The position numbers and the translations under genes were made by a program. DNA of 64,000 nucleotides. Origin: Dryococelus australis. Its lineage: Eukaryota; Arthropoda; Insecta; Phasmatodea; Phasmatidae. The DNA lies in NCBI GenBank assembly GCA_029891345.1, contig CM057002.1, positions 60,998,777 to 61,062,776 of the forward strand, written 5' to 3'. The notes below the pieces were generated by a model, which saw nothing but the letters and a program-made list of their open reading frames with translations, was not told the origin of the DNA and ran no database searches. Numbering within the stretch: the first letter of the stretch is position 1; the number at the start of each line of letters is the position of its first letter. Below, piece after piece: positions 1 to 11,574 of this stretch.

Positions 1-399
1 CCAGGGCAAAGGTACAATGTTGTGATAAATAAACAGACATGGATGTAAATAAATAACTTAGCCATAAAATCAGTTCACATTCACAACGTATAAATAGTTA
101 ATATCACACACAGGGCCAGCGTATCGACCACGATGCACAAAGACACGCCATTTCACAGACGCAATGATTAACGAAACACACTTCACAGTATATTTATTAC
201 TGCCGTGGAAACACAGATTTATCACAACATCGTAACTTGCCTGGGTAGGTTTAATAAACACAACGTCTACAAGTATGATGTGGTAATTTGAAGTATTTTT
301 CACAGTAGGTATAATTTACGTTCGAATAACCGGTGCGGACATGTTTTTAGTTTTCCATGGTTTCCCGAGATCACTCCAGGTGACTGCCGGGACAGATTC
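1..399. other. Unclassified sequence
   Basis: No repeat family, splice-site pair or protein motif was recognised here. Short open frames are present but have no recognisable content. Confidence 0.5.
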
Positions 400-403
400 T
401 TAA

Positions 404-884
404 GAATGGGATGGACCCCCCCCCCCCCCCCCCCCAGGAACCACGCGTCCAAGATCAGAAGCGAGGGAGCGATACGGGCGACGCTAACACGCACGCCTAG
501 CGCCTCATCGCTCCTCCTACGCGCAAGGCGTGCAGTTTTCATCCTCGTGGCGCTGTACTGTGCAAATTAGATCTGCAACAGTGGGGTTCTATTACACGCG
601 ATGATAACCCACATATTAAACTACGCCAGTATCTTTGTATTTTTCTCTTGCCGCTTAAGGAAACTGCATATGCATGTTTTAAAAATGCGATATTTAACCA
701 TTTTCACGAATTTTTCTTCTTTAAGAATACACTTAATATGACAAATCTAAAAAAATTAGAAGCATAGATATTTGTTTTTATATTTTCCGACAAAAAGTTG
801 TGTGTTGCAGAACATTTATTTACCGAGATACGCGTATTCGCCCAAACAATTATTTCACTAAAAATGCGGGGGTCCATCCCACTC
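404..884. mobile_element. TTAA-flanked MITE (family T) with 20-base C run
   Basis: The ends are inverted copies: TTAA then GAATGGGATGGACCCCC on the left (TTAA at 400-403), and GGGGGTCCATCCCACTC then TTAA on the right (885-888). A TTAA duplication is the signature of piggyBac-type transposition, so a non-autonomous piggyBac-like element is inferred. The left end runs into a pure C tract at 416-435. No transposase remnant is visible. Confidence 0.7.
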
Positions 885-886
885 TT

Positions 887-1283
887 AAAGCCAGGTTTCA
901 CCATCATGGGCGTATAAGGAATCAAAGGCTAAATTCGGACAAAGACCTCAGTCGTTTTTTTTTTTTGTGGTAGTATTTCCAACTAAACATTTTTTGTTAG
1001 AGATTGAACTCATTCAGATTTGTAAACCTTCCAAATTTTAATTTTTTTAGTTTCAAATGTACGTTTTCATTATTTATAAAATTTTGCCATTTTATAGATA
1101 ATTAAAAAAAAATGCATTTAAAATTTAAAAATTGAAATTTGAATGGTTTACAAATGTAGATAGGTTCAATCTTAAACAAAAAACCTTAGTTGGATATACT
1201 ATCACAAAAAATGACTTAAAGATCTTTGTCCGAATTTAGCCTTTGATTCCCTATATGCTCAATCATGGTGAAGCCTAGCATTT
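887..1283. mobile_element. Long hairpin (fold-back) element
   Basis: The left arm from 887 and the right arm ending near 1283 are inverted copies over about 190 bases each. GGAATCAAAGGCTAAATTCG at 918 pairs with the matching complement ending at 1250. Flanking sequence such as GTTTCACCATCATGGG (around 896) also has its inverted counterpart at 1261-1275. The centre is near 1085 and is AT-rich. The arms are diverged but alignable throughout, as expected of an old fold-back MITE. Confidence 0.75.
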
Positions 1284-1344
1284 ATACAGGCCATAGCCGA
1301 TTATTTCCCCGTTCCTACTTCCCTGAGCAACCATCACGTCTCTA

Positions 1345-1772
1345 TAGTCCATTCACGGTTTCTCCGGCCTTTTTGAATCAAACCTTTGAAAAATCTCCCC
1401 ATGTATGACGTGTTTAGTTATTTCCTAAATACGCCCTGTATCACAAGTGTTTTATACGTGTGTTCATGAAAGTTACTTTTTTTCCTATTAAATTGGAATG
1501 TTATTAATATCTTATCTATAAATTATAATGCTTTATTGATAAAAAAATTCGAATAAAAATCAGGGATAAAATAGGTATGATGGTAACATCTAGTGAGAAA
1601 CAGTTCTTATACAGGATATAATTACAACTGAGTGAGCACGAATGTGGTGCGTTATCCCTCTGGTGTAATTATCCAGACTTGTTAAGCTTAGTTTGCACGA
1701 GGCGGAGGAATATCCTGGAAGTAGAACTTTAGCAGGGCTTCATAAAAGGCTGAAGTAACCGTGAATGGATTA
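1345..1772 (+). mobile_element. TA-flanked MITE, family G (copy 1, complete)
   Basis: Terminal inverted repeats are TAGTCCATTCACGGTTTC and, at the other end, AACCGTGAATGGATTA. TA lies on both sides (1343-1344 and 1773-1774). The 428-bp body is shared with copies at 6256, 14554, 33820, 38996 and 42203. TA duplication with CACGGT-type ends suggests mobilisation by a Tc1/mariner-type transposase; no coding remnant is present. Confidence 0.8.
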
Positions 1773-2306
1773 TAATGACCTCGCTGTTGACGATGACTTA
1801 CCGACCTACATACTGCATCAAAAGAACCAGCACGCAATTTTAATTTTTTTGAGACCTATTCTGTGCCAATGCCACAAAAAAAAAAAAAAAAAAAAAAAAC
1901 TGTAATTAGCCGTGAAATACATATTACAGACCTTCACGTTCTCTCAAACGGGCGATGCAAAATGTTTTGCAGTTTCTTTTTCCTAGACCAAGGACCGGGA
2001 TGGAAGAAAGCAGGACCAGCTCTGCCCGGGGCGATTGGTGGATTGGCAACGCCGCGCAGTGTACCTTGAGAATGACAGGTTGGCAGTCCTGACTCCCCGC
2101 CCCCCTGATCAACCAGGTGTTGAGTCACTGTGGGCGGGGATAACGAATCACAAGGGAGAAGGTGGGAGGCAGTTCCAACAACCACACGTACAACGTAGCG
2201 TCTAGTCATGGTAGCTTCAAACTTTCAAGAAAATTCCTTTAAAATATTCCTTTAATAGAGAGAAGAATCAAAGTTTTTTTTTTTTTTTTTAGGTGCAACC
2301 ATACTA
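1773..2306. other. Unclassified sequence with homopolymer runs
   Basis: An A run lies near 1877-1899 and a T run near 2274-2290. Between them is a moderately GC-rich stretch with no recognised family or exon. Confidence 0.5.
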
Positions 2307-2726
2307 AAGGCTGTTCACGATAAAGTGAGCACTATTGAAATGAACCTCAGAAAAAAGTCACTGCCCCTGCTTGCATATATTTTAATGGGCGTACTGAGTG
2401 ACATGCGTCCAGTAAAGTTAATGACATGGGATGGACAGTAGTTCCATACATTACAGTCGAATAAAAAGTGTTACGTGACCATTTGTGATAACTTGAATTA
2501 TTTATTTCGTTTCCTGTTATTTTTTTAATGCATCGAGCAGTAAAAATGAGTAGATTTGTAAAATAACAACTTTCGGATAATTTCACACAGTTTCACTTCA
2601 CCGATGCATGAATAAAGAGATGAGGCCCATGGCTATGTTGACATAAGGCGGAAGAATACACAACATGCATACAAGTACGTCTTAATCAGGGCTTTCAAAA
2701 GTGCTCATTTTACCGTGAACAACCTG
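2307..2726 (-). mobile_element. TA-flanked MITE, family A (complete, 420 bp)
   Basis: Inverted ends are AAGGCTGTTCACGATAAAGT and ATTTTACCGTGAACAACCTG. TA precedes the element and TG follows it, a plausibly mutated TA. Strand is arbitrary: it means opposite to copies that read GCCCTGCTTAAGATCTAC from the left. Family A is the commonest element in the window. Confidence 0.8.
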
Positions 2727-2927
2727 TGATTGTTTGTATAGGGTCAATCAAATATGTTCTTGTTGAAACTAATAGGCAAACTAAATATGTATTTCGCTCT
2801 ACGTACATTACACTGAATGGTTAATATAAAACAGATTGGAAGTGTGACCTATATTCGAACCTAGATCAGGTGCGCACCATTATCTAAAGTGACTACTGAT
2901 GAAATCGGAATATTTTTCAGCGCATGC

Positions 2928-3101
2928 ATTTCAAATACTGAACAGCATTGGCATATAAATATTTCAAATACTGAACAGCATAGGCATATAAATATTTCAA
3001 ATACTGAACAGCATGGGCATATAAATATTTCAAATACTGAACAGCATGGGCATATAAATATTTCAAATACTGAACAGCATGGGCATATAAATATTTCAAA
3101 T
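2928..3101. repeat. 33-bp minisatellite, five copies
   Basis: Five consecutive 33-base units (2928, 2961, 2994, 3027, 3060) and a partial sixth carry ATTTCAAATACTGAACAGCA and then GGCATATAAAT. Units differ at one or two bases. Because 33 is divisible by three, frames stay open on both strands and give repeat-coded ORFs; these are not taken as genes. Confidence 0.95.
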
Positions 3102-3158
3102 TTCACAGATTTACATTTTAATTTCCATTTGAACTTATTTCATTCGGTTGTTTATACC

Positions 3159-3443
3159 TAGAGCGCTGAGTATATTGCGGATTGGTGTGGTAGCAGGCTA
3201 GGCTTTACAATCCTCTATTCAATCGAGTCACTATCGGCTGCTTATTGGTTGCTGTGATCAAGCGAGGTCTTCGTACAGGACTGTTCAAAACTCACTCACA
3301 CTGTTCCTTCCTGCTTATTACTGGCTCACAGTTAAACGGGGCGTGTACACACAGCTGCTGTCCAATCACGGCAGCAGGAGAAAAAACAAGTGTTCGAAGT
3401 CCACGTCATCACAGAAGGAATTCGCGAAATACTCGGGGCTCTA
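3159..3443. mobile_element. hAT-like MITE, family C, with perfect 8-bp duplication
   Basis: The left end TAGAGCGCTGAGTAT and right end ATACTCGGGGCTCTA are inverted copies. TTTATACC is duplicated exactly at 3151-3158 and 3444-3451. An 8-bp duplication with TAGAG/CTCTA ends indicates hAT-superfamily transposition. No coding content. Confidence 0.85.
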
Positions 3444-3464
3444 TTTATACCATTATTAAGAATC

Positions 3465-3734
3465 AGGGATAGGAAAATTTCGCTAATCCATTTCAGGACA
3501 AGATAGACGTCAAACACATATACAGTGAAGTCGCCTTAGCAATTGGATCACAGTTTATTAGACCCGCCTTGCACTCCTCTGAGCCAATAGCAGACTTGCA
3601 AGGAAACACTCGAGAATCCCATAACTGCCAGGTGTGGGGCAACAGCCAACGAATACACAGTTGAGGCTCCAGTATGCAGAGGATTGAGGAGTCTAACCAA
3701 CAGGTCAATGAACTCGCGAAATTTTCCTATCCAT
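3465..3734. mobile_element. hAT-like MITE, family B (270 bp)
   Basis: The ends are AGGGATAGGAAAATTTCGC and the complement of GCGAAATTTTCCTATCC. Flanks TAAGAATC (3457-3464) and TAATAATC (3735-3742) match at 7 of 8 bases. It sits only 13 bases beyond the right duplication of the family C element at 3159-3443. Confidence 0.82.
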
Positions 3735-4149
3735 TAATAATCAATAATTTCACTAACTAACTCTGCAACTATCCTAATTGACGCAAAAATACAAAAAATA
3801 TCTCTTTATCTGTATTTTCGAAGGAAGACCATCAAATGAGCAGCCAAATAAATATATACAGTTGATTCGACTAAATATGAAAACAGTCTATTTATTTTGG
3901 TCCAATACACGAGGTTTTGTTCATTCAAGGGTGCATTTTATTAGACGACCGAAATCAATTTTGTTGCTTTTCAAGTTTTTTTTACCAAACAAAATATTTC
4001 GTTGGGGAAATAGATGAATTTTTGAACATTAAAACAAAATATTTCGCCCGCTGGGACAAATTTTTCTCTTAGTGCATACATTATGTCCGAATGTTCCATA
4101 AATAAATCACGTAGCACAGATATAGTTACACTATTTAGTCGTTTTACTC

Positions 4150-4380
4150 AGCTGATTGCCCGTGTCATTGATAGAGGACATATTGCTATACACCTCAAGA
4201 ATTTGCGGAATTCATTTTGGGACAAGCTAGAATTCCAAATACGTGCGTTTATATAACTTAAGCCATTTTCCCGTACGGTGTTTGACAGTTCATGGAGAGC
4301 GGCGTCCGCTGTGACAGCAGACAACCAATGTGTAAAGACACCCAACCGAATTTCGCGATCAGTTGTACTTCATAACACTT
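4150..4380. mobile_element. Fragment of D-type hAT-like MITE
   Basis: Contains the internal landmarks of family D: an AATTTGCGGAATTCATTTTG segment followed by GACAAGCTAGAATTCCAA, then GACAGCAGACAACCAATGTG, related to GTCTGCTGTCACAGT in the copies at 5421 and 31598. Neither terminus is clear. Confidence 0.5.
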
Positions 4381-4536
4381 TATCTCAAACCCACTTTCGT
4401 GATTGGTTAATCTAAGGTGTAGGGCGTCTTACGTGTCTCCTCGTGAACCACAGACGTGCAGTATCGGAGTAATCTAATTCTGATAGGCGAGTCAAGTAAG
4501 AATATGTGTTCCCACAGGGACACGTCAAAGATAGAT

Positions 4537-4816
4537 AGGGATAGGAAAAATTCGCGAATTCGTTTCAGGACACGATAGATTTCAAACGCGTGTACACTGA
4601 AGACACCTTTGCAATTGGATCAGAGTTTATTAGACACGCCCTGAATGACTCCGCGCCAATAGCCAAATTGCAAGGGAACAAGAAGCGAATCCCGTACTGT
4701 CAAATGTGCGGTATCGCTGGGGCAACAGCCAATGAACAAGCATCTGAGGTTCGATTACATAAAGGATTGTGGAGTCTAGCATACAGGTTATTAACTCGCG
4801 AAATTTTTCTATCCCT
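4537..4816. mobile_element. hAT-like MITE, family B
   Basis: The ends are AGGGATAGGAAAAATTCGCG and CGCGAAATTTTTCTATCCCT. The family C element at 4826-5119 begins one target duplication to its right. The expected 8-bp duplication of this B copy itself is not recognisable. Confidence 0.75.
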
Positions 4817-4825
4817 ACCAATAGG

Positions 4826-5119
4826 TAGAGCCACGAGTATTTCGCGAATTCGTTCGGTGACCAGGCAGACTAGAAACACTTGTGTATTTCTACTTCCCTT
4901 GAGATTGGACGACAGTTGTTTAGACACGCCCAGTTTCGCAGTCAGCCAGTAGTAAATAGGAAGCAGTAGTGTGAGTTATCGTTGAACAGTACTGTACAAA
5001 GGCCTCACTTGAGCGCATTAACCAATAAGCAGACGACAGTGTCTCGAGTGTATAGAAGACCGTGCAGTCTAGCCTGCTGTCTTATAAATCCTGCTGTCTT
5101 ATAAATACTCGCGGCTCTA
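4826..5119. mobile_element. hAT-like MITE, family C, with perfect 8-bp duplication
   Basis: The ends are TAGAGCCACGAGTATTTCGC and ATACTCGCGGCTCTA. CCAATAGG is duplicated exactly at 4818-4825 and 5120-5127. Subterminal TTCGCGAA is present at the left. Confidence 0.85.
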
Positions 5120-5420
5120 CCAATAGGCAAATTAATACTGCTGGCAAGTCCGTAGGGTTTTGAAATCTAGCATGTGCGAATGTGGGGTGTCCCTACCAAT
5201 GTGCAGTCGATATCGGCATATTTGTACATAAGCCAGTGGAGTCTAGCCTGCAGGTTTGTACATGTTGCACACGAAGGATATTTGCGGTCGGCACTGTACA
5301 CGATAAGGAATGAGTGGTTAGTGTTTTGAACGTCTCCGACGTGAGAAATGCGGTTTGTTCGAACTTGCGCACTTCTCACTTACGAACAGCCAGCGTCGAC
5401 GTCAACGAACACGCAATACG

Positions 5421-5662
5421 CAGACACCTGGAAAATTCGCTAGTTCAATGACCTGCAGGCCAGACTCTACAGTCTTATGCACAAATGCGCAGATATCACC
5501 TGCGCATTGGTTGTCTGCTGTCACAGTAGAATGCGACAATTGGGCCAGCGTTCTCCAGGAGGTGTCAAACATCGTGTAGACCAATGGCTAAAGTTACATA
5601 AACACACGTGGTTTGAATTCTAGTCAGTCCCAAAATGAATCCGCGAATTCTTCAGGTCTCTA
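5421..5662. mobile_element. hAT-like MITE, family D
   Basis: Left end CAGACACCTGGAAAATTCGC and right end CGCGAATTCTTCAGGTCTCTA split around the TTCAGGTC core. Flanks GCAATACG (5413-5420) and TCAATAAG (5663-5670) agree at 6 of 8 bases, consistent with an old 8-bp duplication. Confidence 0.65.
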
Positions 5663-5718
5663 TCAATAAGTTGTTCACTGGTTAAGAGTTGTAGTTGTGA
5701 GATTTGGGCGGCTGTTAA

Positions 5719-5999
5719 CCCGTTCGGTCACACATTAATTTCCGAGTTCAAGTGTCGCAATCACGTGATTTTTTGGTACGAACTGTACTTGTGTTCTGTA
5801 TTTTTTTTTTTCGACCAATGAACAACGTGCTGCTTGTTCGATGATATTGGCATTAACCATTCATATTAAATACGCGTGTAGAAAAGTCCATAAATAACAT
5901 CAGCCACAAGCAAGACTAGGCCCTGCTGTGTACAGTTCCTGCCATAACTTTCAATCGCTTGCAACGTGTCCACAATTGTGGCCACGCTGACTGAACGGG
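5719..5999. mobile_element. TTAA-flanked piggyBac-like MITE, family I
   Basis: TTAA at 5715-5718 is followed by CCCGTTCGGTC, and GACTGAACGGG precedes TTAA at 6000-6003. Outer CCC/GGG next to TTAA is the classic piggyBac arrangement. The interior is shared with 42814-43101, including a CAATGAACAACG/ACGAACTGTACTTG region. No ORF of note. Confidence 0.82.
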
Positions 6000-6119
6000 T
6001 TAAGGGACTCGCCCGCCAGGTGCTCGAAATGTGCTGCAAAGTGTTTGAGATCCGCTTTTTTGTTTACGAGACTATTTAACGCACGTCCCACGTGCTGAAC
6101 TGAAAAAATAACACACATT

Positions 6120-6840
6120 CAGATTGTCCGTGTCAGTTGCTTTCAAGATGTCACACACCTTTGAAACGCGATTTCAGAGCACTCCAGCATAGTAAAAAAC
6201 GTTTTTTTTCTTCTTCAAAGCGCTGTATCTCGAAATATTTACGTTATACATAGTATAATCGCGGTTCCTTCACACTTTTCGAATCAAACCTTTGAAAAAT
6301 CTCCCCATGTATGACGTATTTAGTTGTTTTCCAAAATATGCAATGTATCGCAAGCGTTTTATACCTCAACGTGAAAGGATATTATTTTTCGTCACATTAA
6401 AGTTTTACCTATATTATATCTATCAAATTTAATATTTCCTTTATAATAAACATGAATATAAACAGTGAGAAAACGTGTGTGTTGGTAATGCCTAGTAAGA
6501 AATAGTTCTCATGAAAAATACTATTACAACTGAGTGCGCACGAATTCGGTTCGTTGTCTTTTAGTGTAACTTTATAGACTTAGTTAAGCTTTGGTAGCAC
6601 GAGGCGGAGGAATATCCTGGAGGTAGAACTTTAGCAGGGCTTCAGAAGAGTGCGAAGTAACCGTGAATGGATTATACACATAGGAATACTCAAGGGGCAC
6701 GCATAGAATCTTGCTACAGACTTTCCACGCAGCACGACAAGAATACTGCACGCCAGCTCAGATCGTTGCGCGTAGAGGTGCTAACGCACTTGTATCGCGG
6801 GCTATTGTAACTCTTGTAGCTCCCGCGCTTCTCGTCCTAA
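6120..6840 (+). repeat. Dispersed repeat P, interrupted by a G element
   Basis: Two halves flank the G element at 6256-6674 and both align with an uninterrupted copy at about 51170-51478. Shared landmarks are AGATGTCAC, GAGCACTCCA, TTGCTACAGACTTTCCA, ACTGCACGCC and GCTCCCGCGCTTCTC. The second copy serves as the empty site. The class of P is unknown; no terminal repeats were seen. Confidence 0.65.
6256..6674 (+). mobile_element. TA-flanked MITE, family G, inserted in repeat P
   Basis: The left end is eroded (TAATCGCGGTTCCTTC), the right end is intact (AACCGTGAATGGATTA). TA lies at 6254-6255 and 6675-6676. It lies inside repeat P, so it is younger than P. Confidence 0.78.
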
Positions 6841-7490
6841 GACGCGGTGAAACGGTTCCAGGTTAGGCCGGCAGGCGAGCCCCTTTTATGTGGTAAACCT
6901 AGAGGGGACAGCCCGAGGCTGGGCCCCGACGGTACGCCGTCCGCGGTTCGCATTTTCCTCCCGGCCAATTTTCCTTCATAACGTAACACATCCCTGCGGT
7001 TTGCCCGAGCGTAGGATCGAGGTCGACCTTTCACATACACCCACCGGTCGTGTACTCGAGCCACGAGTCAGCTTTCGGGCGTGCACGTATCTTAGGTTGC
7101 GTCATTTTCATGTGTCATATCCGAAAGCAATTATTTACCCATACACTGTAAAAAAAAAAGCTTTCTTTGCTGCGATACATAATTTTTTTACCGTAAAGAA
7201 AAATTCATTTAAATATGAACCACTGCAAAGTAGCCTTGCCACAAACGTAATTATTGTTTGATATATGTAGTACCAGAGGTCGGGCCAGCGGAAACCGTGG
7301 GCTGAGCCACCAAAGATGAAGCAGGTAACCGTACGAATTAGTATTTATGGTGTAATGTCGTCTGGGAACTTCGGCACGTGCTCGCTCGCACATCCCGACA
7401 TGCAGTAGCAATTATGGTGAAAGTACGTCTTAAGACTTAACACGTAAGACTTAAGACCTAAGGCGTATGGCCTACGAAGGGCCTAACTGC
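6841..7490. other. GC-rich unclassified stretch
   Basis: From about 6840 to 7090 the sequence is markedly richer in G+C than its neighbours and open in several frames. No conserved domain is recognisable, so no gene is called. The rest is ordinary AT-rich sequence. Confidence 0.45.
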
Positions 7491-7920
7491 CTATGGGGGA
7501 GGGTGGGGCACGGAAAGGCAACCCTCCCCCAAATGTGACGAAACTCTGTGGAAAAATGCGCCTTCAGGCCGAATACAGTCAAAGAAAACAGGAATGGGTA
7601 ATTGACCCCCCCCCCCCCAAAGGAGGACTTTTGTCACCGACCGAAATGGTAGCATGTACACAGACTCCAGGGATAACAGCGACCACAATGATTTCGGGAG
7701 TCAAATATCCACAAACAATATGGGATGCACCACAATCCCACAAAATGAAAAACATAACCCCCCCCCCCTTCCCCTTTGGCAAACTAACTCCTCTCAGGAG
7801 GGGGCACTTTGGGGGTAGGGTTTCAGAGAGGAAGGATGGGGGATCAGTTAGTGGTGTCGTTCCCCTAATCCCCTTCCGTTTGCCCACAGCGGCCCCTCAA
7901 AAACAGCTTTTTTTTTTGCA
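7490..7920. repeat. G/C-run low-complexity region
   Basis: Runs include GGGGGAGGGTGGGG near 7495, CCTCCCCC near 7522, a 13-base C run near 7606, another C run near 7758, GGAGGGGG near 7797, and a T run near 7909. Frames are open on both strands only because codons for Pro, Gly and Lys dominate. The repeat family is not recognised. Confidence 0.6.
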
Positions 7921-9697
7921 GAAACTTTCGTTCTTGATTAATTAGTATGAATTGTGACAAGTGAGTCGTCACTTAAGAAAGGTATGCAGCGGTTGGTAGT
8001 TTTTAATTGGACGCTCGCTTATGAGTGGTTAGTATATTATAAATATATGGTTAGGCCGGCCAGCCATTTTTAACAAGTTTTGTATTATACTTAAATTTAG
8101 TATTTCTATTTTAGCATCGTATAATATTTTAGAGTTTAGTTAGTAATTTTAAATGGTTAATGTATGGTTAGTGAGTGCTGTAGAAAGCCAGCTGAGCGCG
8201 CGCGTCGCCAGCGCTGCCACTCGTGGTAGTTGGCACGCGGAGAGGCAAGAGTCATGTAGCTGCACCAGACCAGTAACATGTGCAAAAGTTATAGCTCATC
8301 CAGCTCTGGTATGGCGTTGCCTACTGACCTTGAGTTTTATAATACGTCTTTCGTTCAACATTGTATGCAACGCGGTTGTTACAAAACGTGTGGAAATAAT
8401 TATGGAAATTAGTCTGCTTGCTCATTCTAAATGCTCACGTTTTGTGTGTTGAGCTTGGTTGGATAATGCTGCCGAACTTCTGTGGAGCCCTATTTTCCTG
8501 CTGTGGATCATCGCCATGAAATTCGCCTGGGAGTCTCGCCTTTGCTTATCCTGGACGGCGGTTTGCAGTTCGTGAATGTCCGTGAGATGCGGACGCTCGT
8601 GTGGAGGCGCGCTATGTCTGCCAAATTCTCGGCGTACTCATATTTGAAGGTACTGTCCAGCTGTTCTTTTATGTGGGGGCAAGTTGCGCTCGACGCCAGT
8701 TACTACTTGGATAATGTCGTAGATAGTGCCGTCCAGCTGGAGTGACATTATCATAACGTACTGACTTTTCGTGGGAAGAAAAAACTGTTCATAGAAATTA
8801 AAATAAACAAACAATCTGCACATAATTATTCCTTAGTTAAATGAAATTCCTGGTCACAGGTGTACAGGGAACGGAAAATTGATTTACTGTGATTGTAAAA
8901 CATCCTAGCTACGAGTGAGATAGCTTCGACTCTCCTCAGTCGCTTCAGGCATGGGGGTTTCAGAATCGCTATGATAGCCTTGCATTGTCGTTACAGTACT
9001 GCAGCACGAGCTTTTGTGGTAAATAAAATTTCTGCTCTTACAAACAAACGTAATTTGTAAATAAAGGAGAAGTAACGAACATTTCAATATAATACCCACG
9101 GAAATTAGGGAGGCCCCGATTTTCGAACCCACACACCTTGTGGTGTAGTCCTTGTGTCCTGCACCACACGACCGCTTTGTATTCTTGCGTTCGGATTACT
9201 TTTGATATGCATGTTCGGTATTAACATGGATCAGAATACAACGCCACCTCTTGGGAATCGAGATCAGTGGTGTGGAGAATCACCGAACTTCAGAATGACA
9301 TTAAATGTCTGCAGGAGAGCTGCAAATTTGCTCAGCTGCAGTTCCATAACTGCAGAATATACCGACTTATTGGTTTATGAACGTCTGTGTTGGGGCAACA
9401 GTTACACACTGAAAACTGCGATGTACGACAGAAAATATAATATTTCTTTACTGTTAACAGAAGCAACTGAAATAGTGTTTATTTCTTTGCTTTGAAGAAA
9501 GACAGTACTGCCATAAAACACAAACGTATAAAAAGAACATTTATTAGCAGCAAACGTATGTTTCTGTAACCTTCTCTTTGAATTAAAGCTACATTGTGTT
9601 GCTGTACAGAATACAACCTAAAAGAAATGATTTTCTTTGTAGTACAGAACACTATGTGTGGAATTTTTTAGTGTGTATAATACGTATGATGAGTGGA
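7921..9697. other. Unclassified sequence
   Basis: Contains plus-strand open frames at 8153-8452, 8482-8745 and 9154-9495. The last opens with a hydrophobic stretch after its Met and contains several Cys, but none has a recognisable domain or convincing splice signals. No repeat family was recognised. Confidence 0.4.
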
Positions 9698-9910
9698 TAG
9701 ATTTGGCCGGCCCTTAACATCGAGGTCTTTACAACCGATGAGTAGAGACCTGAAACATTCGCGGATTCTTTTCGGGATAAGCTAGAAATCATGAACGCGT
9801 ACGTATGTGTCACTTTTGCAATTGGTCCACGCGTTATTTGACACCTCCTTGAGATCTCTGGGCCAGTAACAAACGTACAACAAATTGCACCCCCAATCAA
9901 TGCCATTCAC
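9698..9910. mobile_element. SINE tail fragment joined to a D-type MITE fragment
   Basis: 9698-9725 matches the complement of the SINE tail (CCTCGCTGTTAAGAGCCGCC in the copy at 39742). From about 9748, GAGACCTGAAACATTCGCGG begins a D-type hAT-like MITE whose right end is missing. Confidence 0.55.
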
Positions 9911-10084
9911 CCTGGTAGCAATCAACATACAAGTCAATGAATAGTCTTGATTTTCTTAAAGTCAGAGTACAGCGGTGAAACACAACCCGATTTTAAACTC
10001 AAGTTTAAAACGAATCGAGTTTTGTTAATCTCACTTAGAGGCAAACTTAGTCTTTGTTGGCGAAACCGCCGTAAGTTTGCAGCG

Positions 10085-10165
10085 GGCCGCGGTGGAGCAG
10101 TGCTTTAACGCTCGACTCCCACCAACGCGAACCAGGATCGATTATCGGCGGGTCGTGTACGGAAG
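10085..10165 (+). mobile_element. tRNA-derived SINE head fragment
   Basis: Resembles the head of the SINE at 55266: GGCCGCGGTGG, CTCGACTCCCACCAACGCGA, then GATCGATTA near the B-box position. Truncated on the right and diverged. Confidence 0.55.
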
Positions 10166-11574
10166 TGCCTTACCAGAGGTTACCCAATATTAATTTAAAT
10201 TTTACGTTGCTTAATTTTCATACTAAAATACCTTTGGACGATATATCTATGTTATTGATTAACTTTTCTCAATCATAGTATTTGCTTACGTGGTAAATAT
10301 AAATTCATAATAACTTATTTTAGTTGGAAATGAAACGAACAGTTCTACATAAACATTCCTCAGGTTAGTGCAGAAGTGTGATAAAAACGTCGATGATATT
10401 CTGGCAAAGAAGACACATTTTTGTCTAAGGAATTTTGTCTGTTTGGAACATAAGAACAACGCATTAACGAGGTTGTGTTGAAAAAGAATATCTTAGCAAG
10501 AGGGCAAGCGAATGTTCTGATGAGAAATAGTCGTTCGAATGGAGTCTTTGAAGGAGGACGTCTTCGACGGAGAGATGACGTGAAAGACAGCTAGCATCGC
10601 CCAGGATCGACTGAAGGCCTGATCCGGTGTTGCAAAGGTGCGGTTCGACATCCCACAACTGGAGGACGCAGAATTAGGAAACCAAATCCTTAATTAAGCG
10701 AGGTCTTCACTGCTTCCAGTTCGTCGAAATCCAGCTGCCGTCTCCACCTACAGTCTGTCTCCAAGTAAGACCAGTGTTATGCCAGTTAGTTCTGCTATCA
10801 GCTATTTTGTCGAGACATTCTTTTCTTCAAGACCTATTTAATCGAATTCATTTGATTAAAGATCAATCACTTTAATTGGGAACTTTTCAAGATTTGCAAA
10901 ACAATATTGAATAGTATTGAAAACTTGTATCACTTTCAAGAATTCATTAACTACATATTCAGAGAACTTTTTCCCAATTAATTATCAGCACATCCCAGTG
11001 GTACGTTTGTAAGGAGTTTCTTGCACTACTGATTGAGAGCTAACCCTGAGCGACTTAGTGATTTGAATACACAAGAGACTAATTTGATTACCATAATTAT
11101 CAACATTATGAAAACCATCACTGCTGTGCGATATACATGGTATTTGCTATATAATATTTTGATGGTTAAATATTAGAAAGTTCCACTTAATAATGTAATA
11201 ATATCTGACAGCAGCTTAATCAATGTTCTCGTATAATTAAGTATTTTTCAAAGGGTTGATTATTGCATTGTTTTGTTAAATATGTGTACTTTCAGTAAAG
11301 TCCGCATAATTCATCTTATTTGCTGAATATTATTATTTTAAGTTGTTCTGTAATTTTAATCAAAGTCTTATTCTTATTTCATGTACACGCTAAATATTCA
11401 GAAGTGGATTGTCCTATGTAAATTGTTCTTTTGCTATACACATATAATCTTATTGACGCAACCTTTGCTTAAAACACTCGTAAGTGAAATAATTATTCAT
11501 GTTTTGTCTTTGTGATTTCATTACTACACATTTTATTATCATTACAAATTCTTTACATTATTATTATGTTTCCC
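10166..11574. other. Unclassified AT-rich sequence
   Basis: About 1.4 kb with no recognised repeat family, terminal inverted repeats, splice-site pairs or protein motifs. Confidence 0.5.

Noticed and set aside
2861..3161. Open frames on both strands over 2.9-3.1 kb
   Set aside because: They are translations of the 33-bp minisatellite.
7493..7945. 150-codon plus-strand frame
   Set aside because: Pro/Gly/Lys-rich translation of C and G runs, with an equally open opposite strand.
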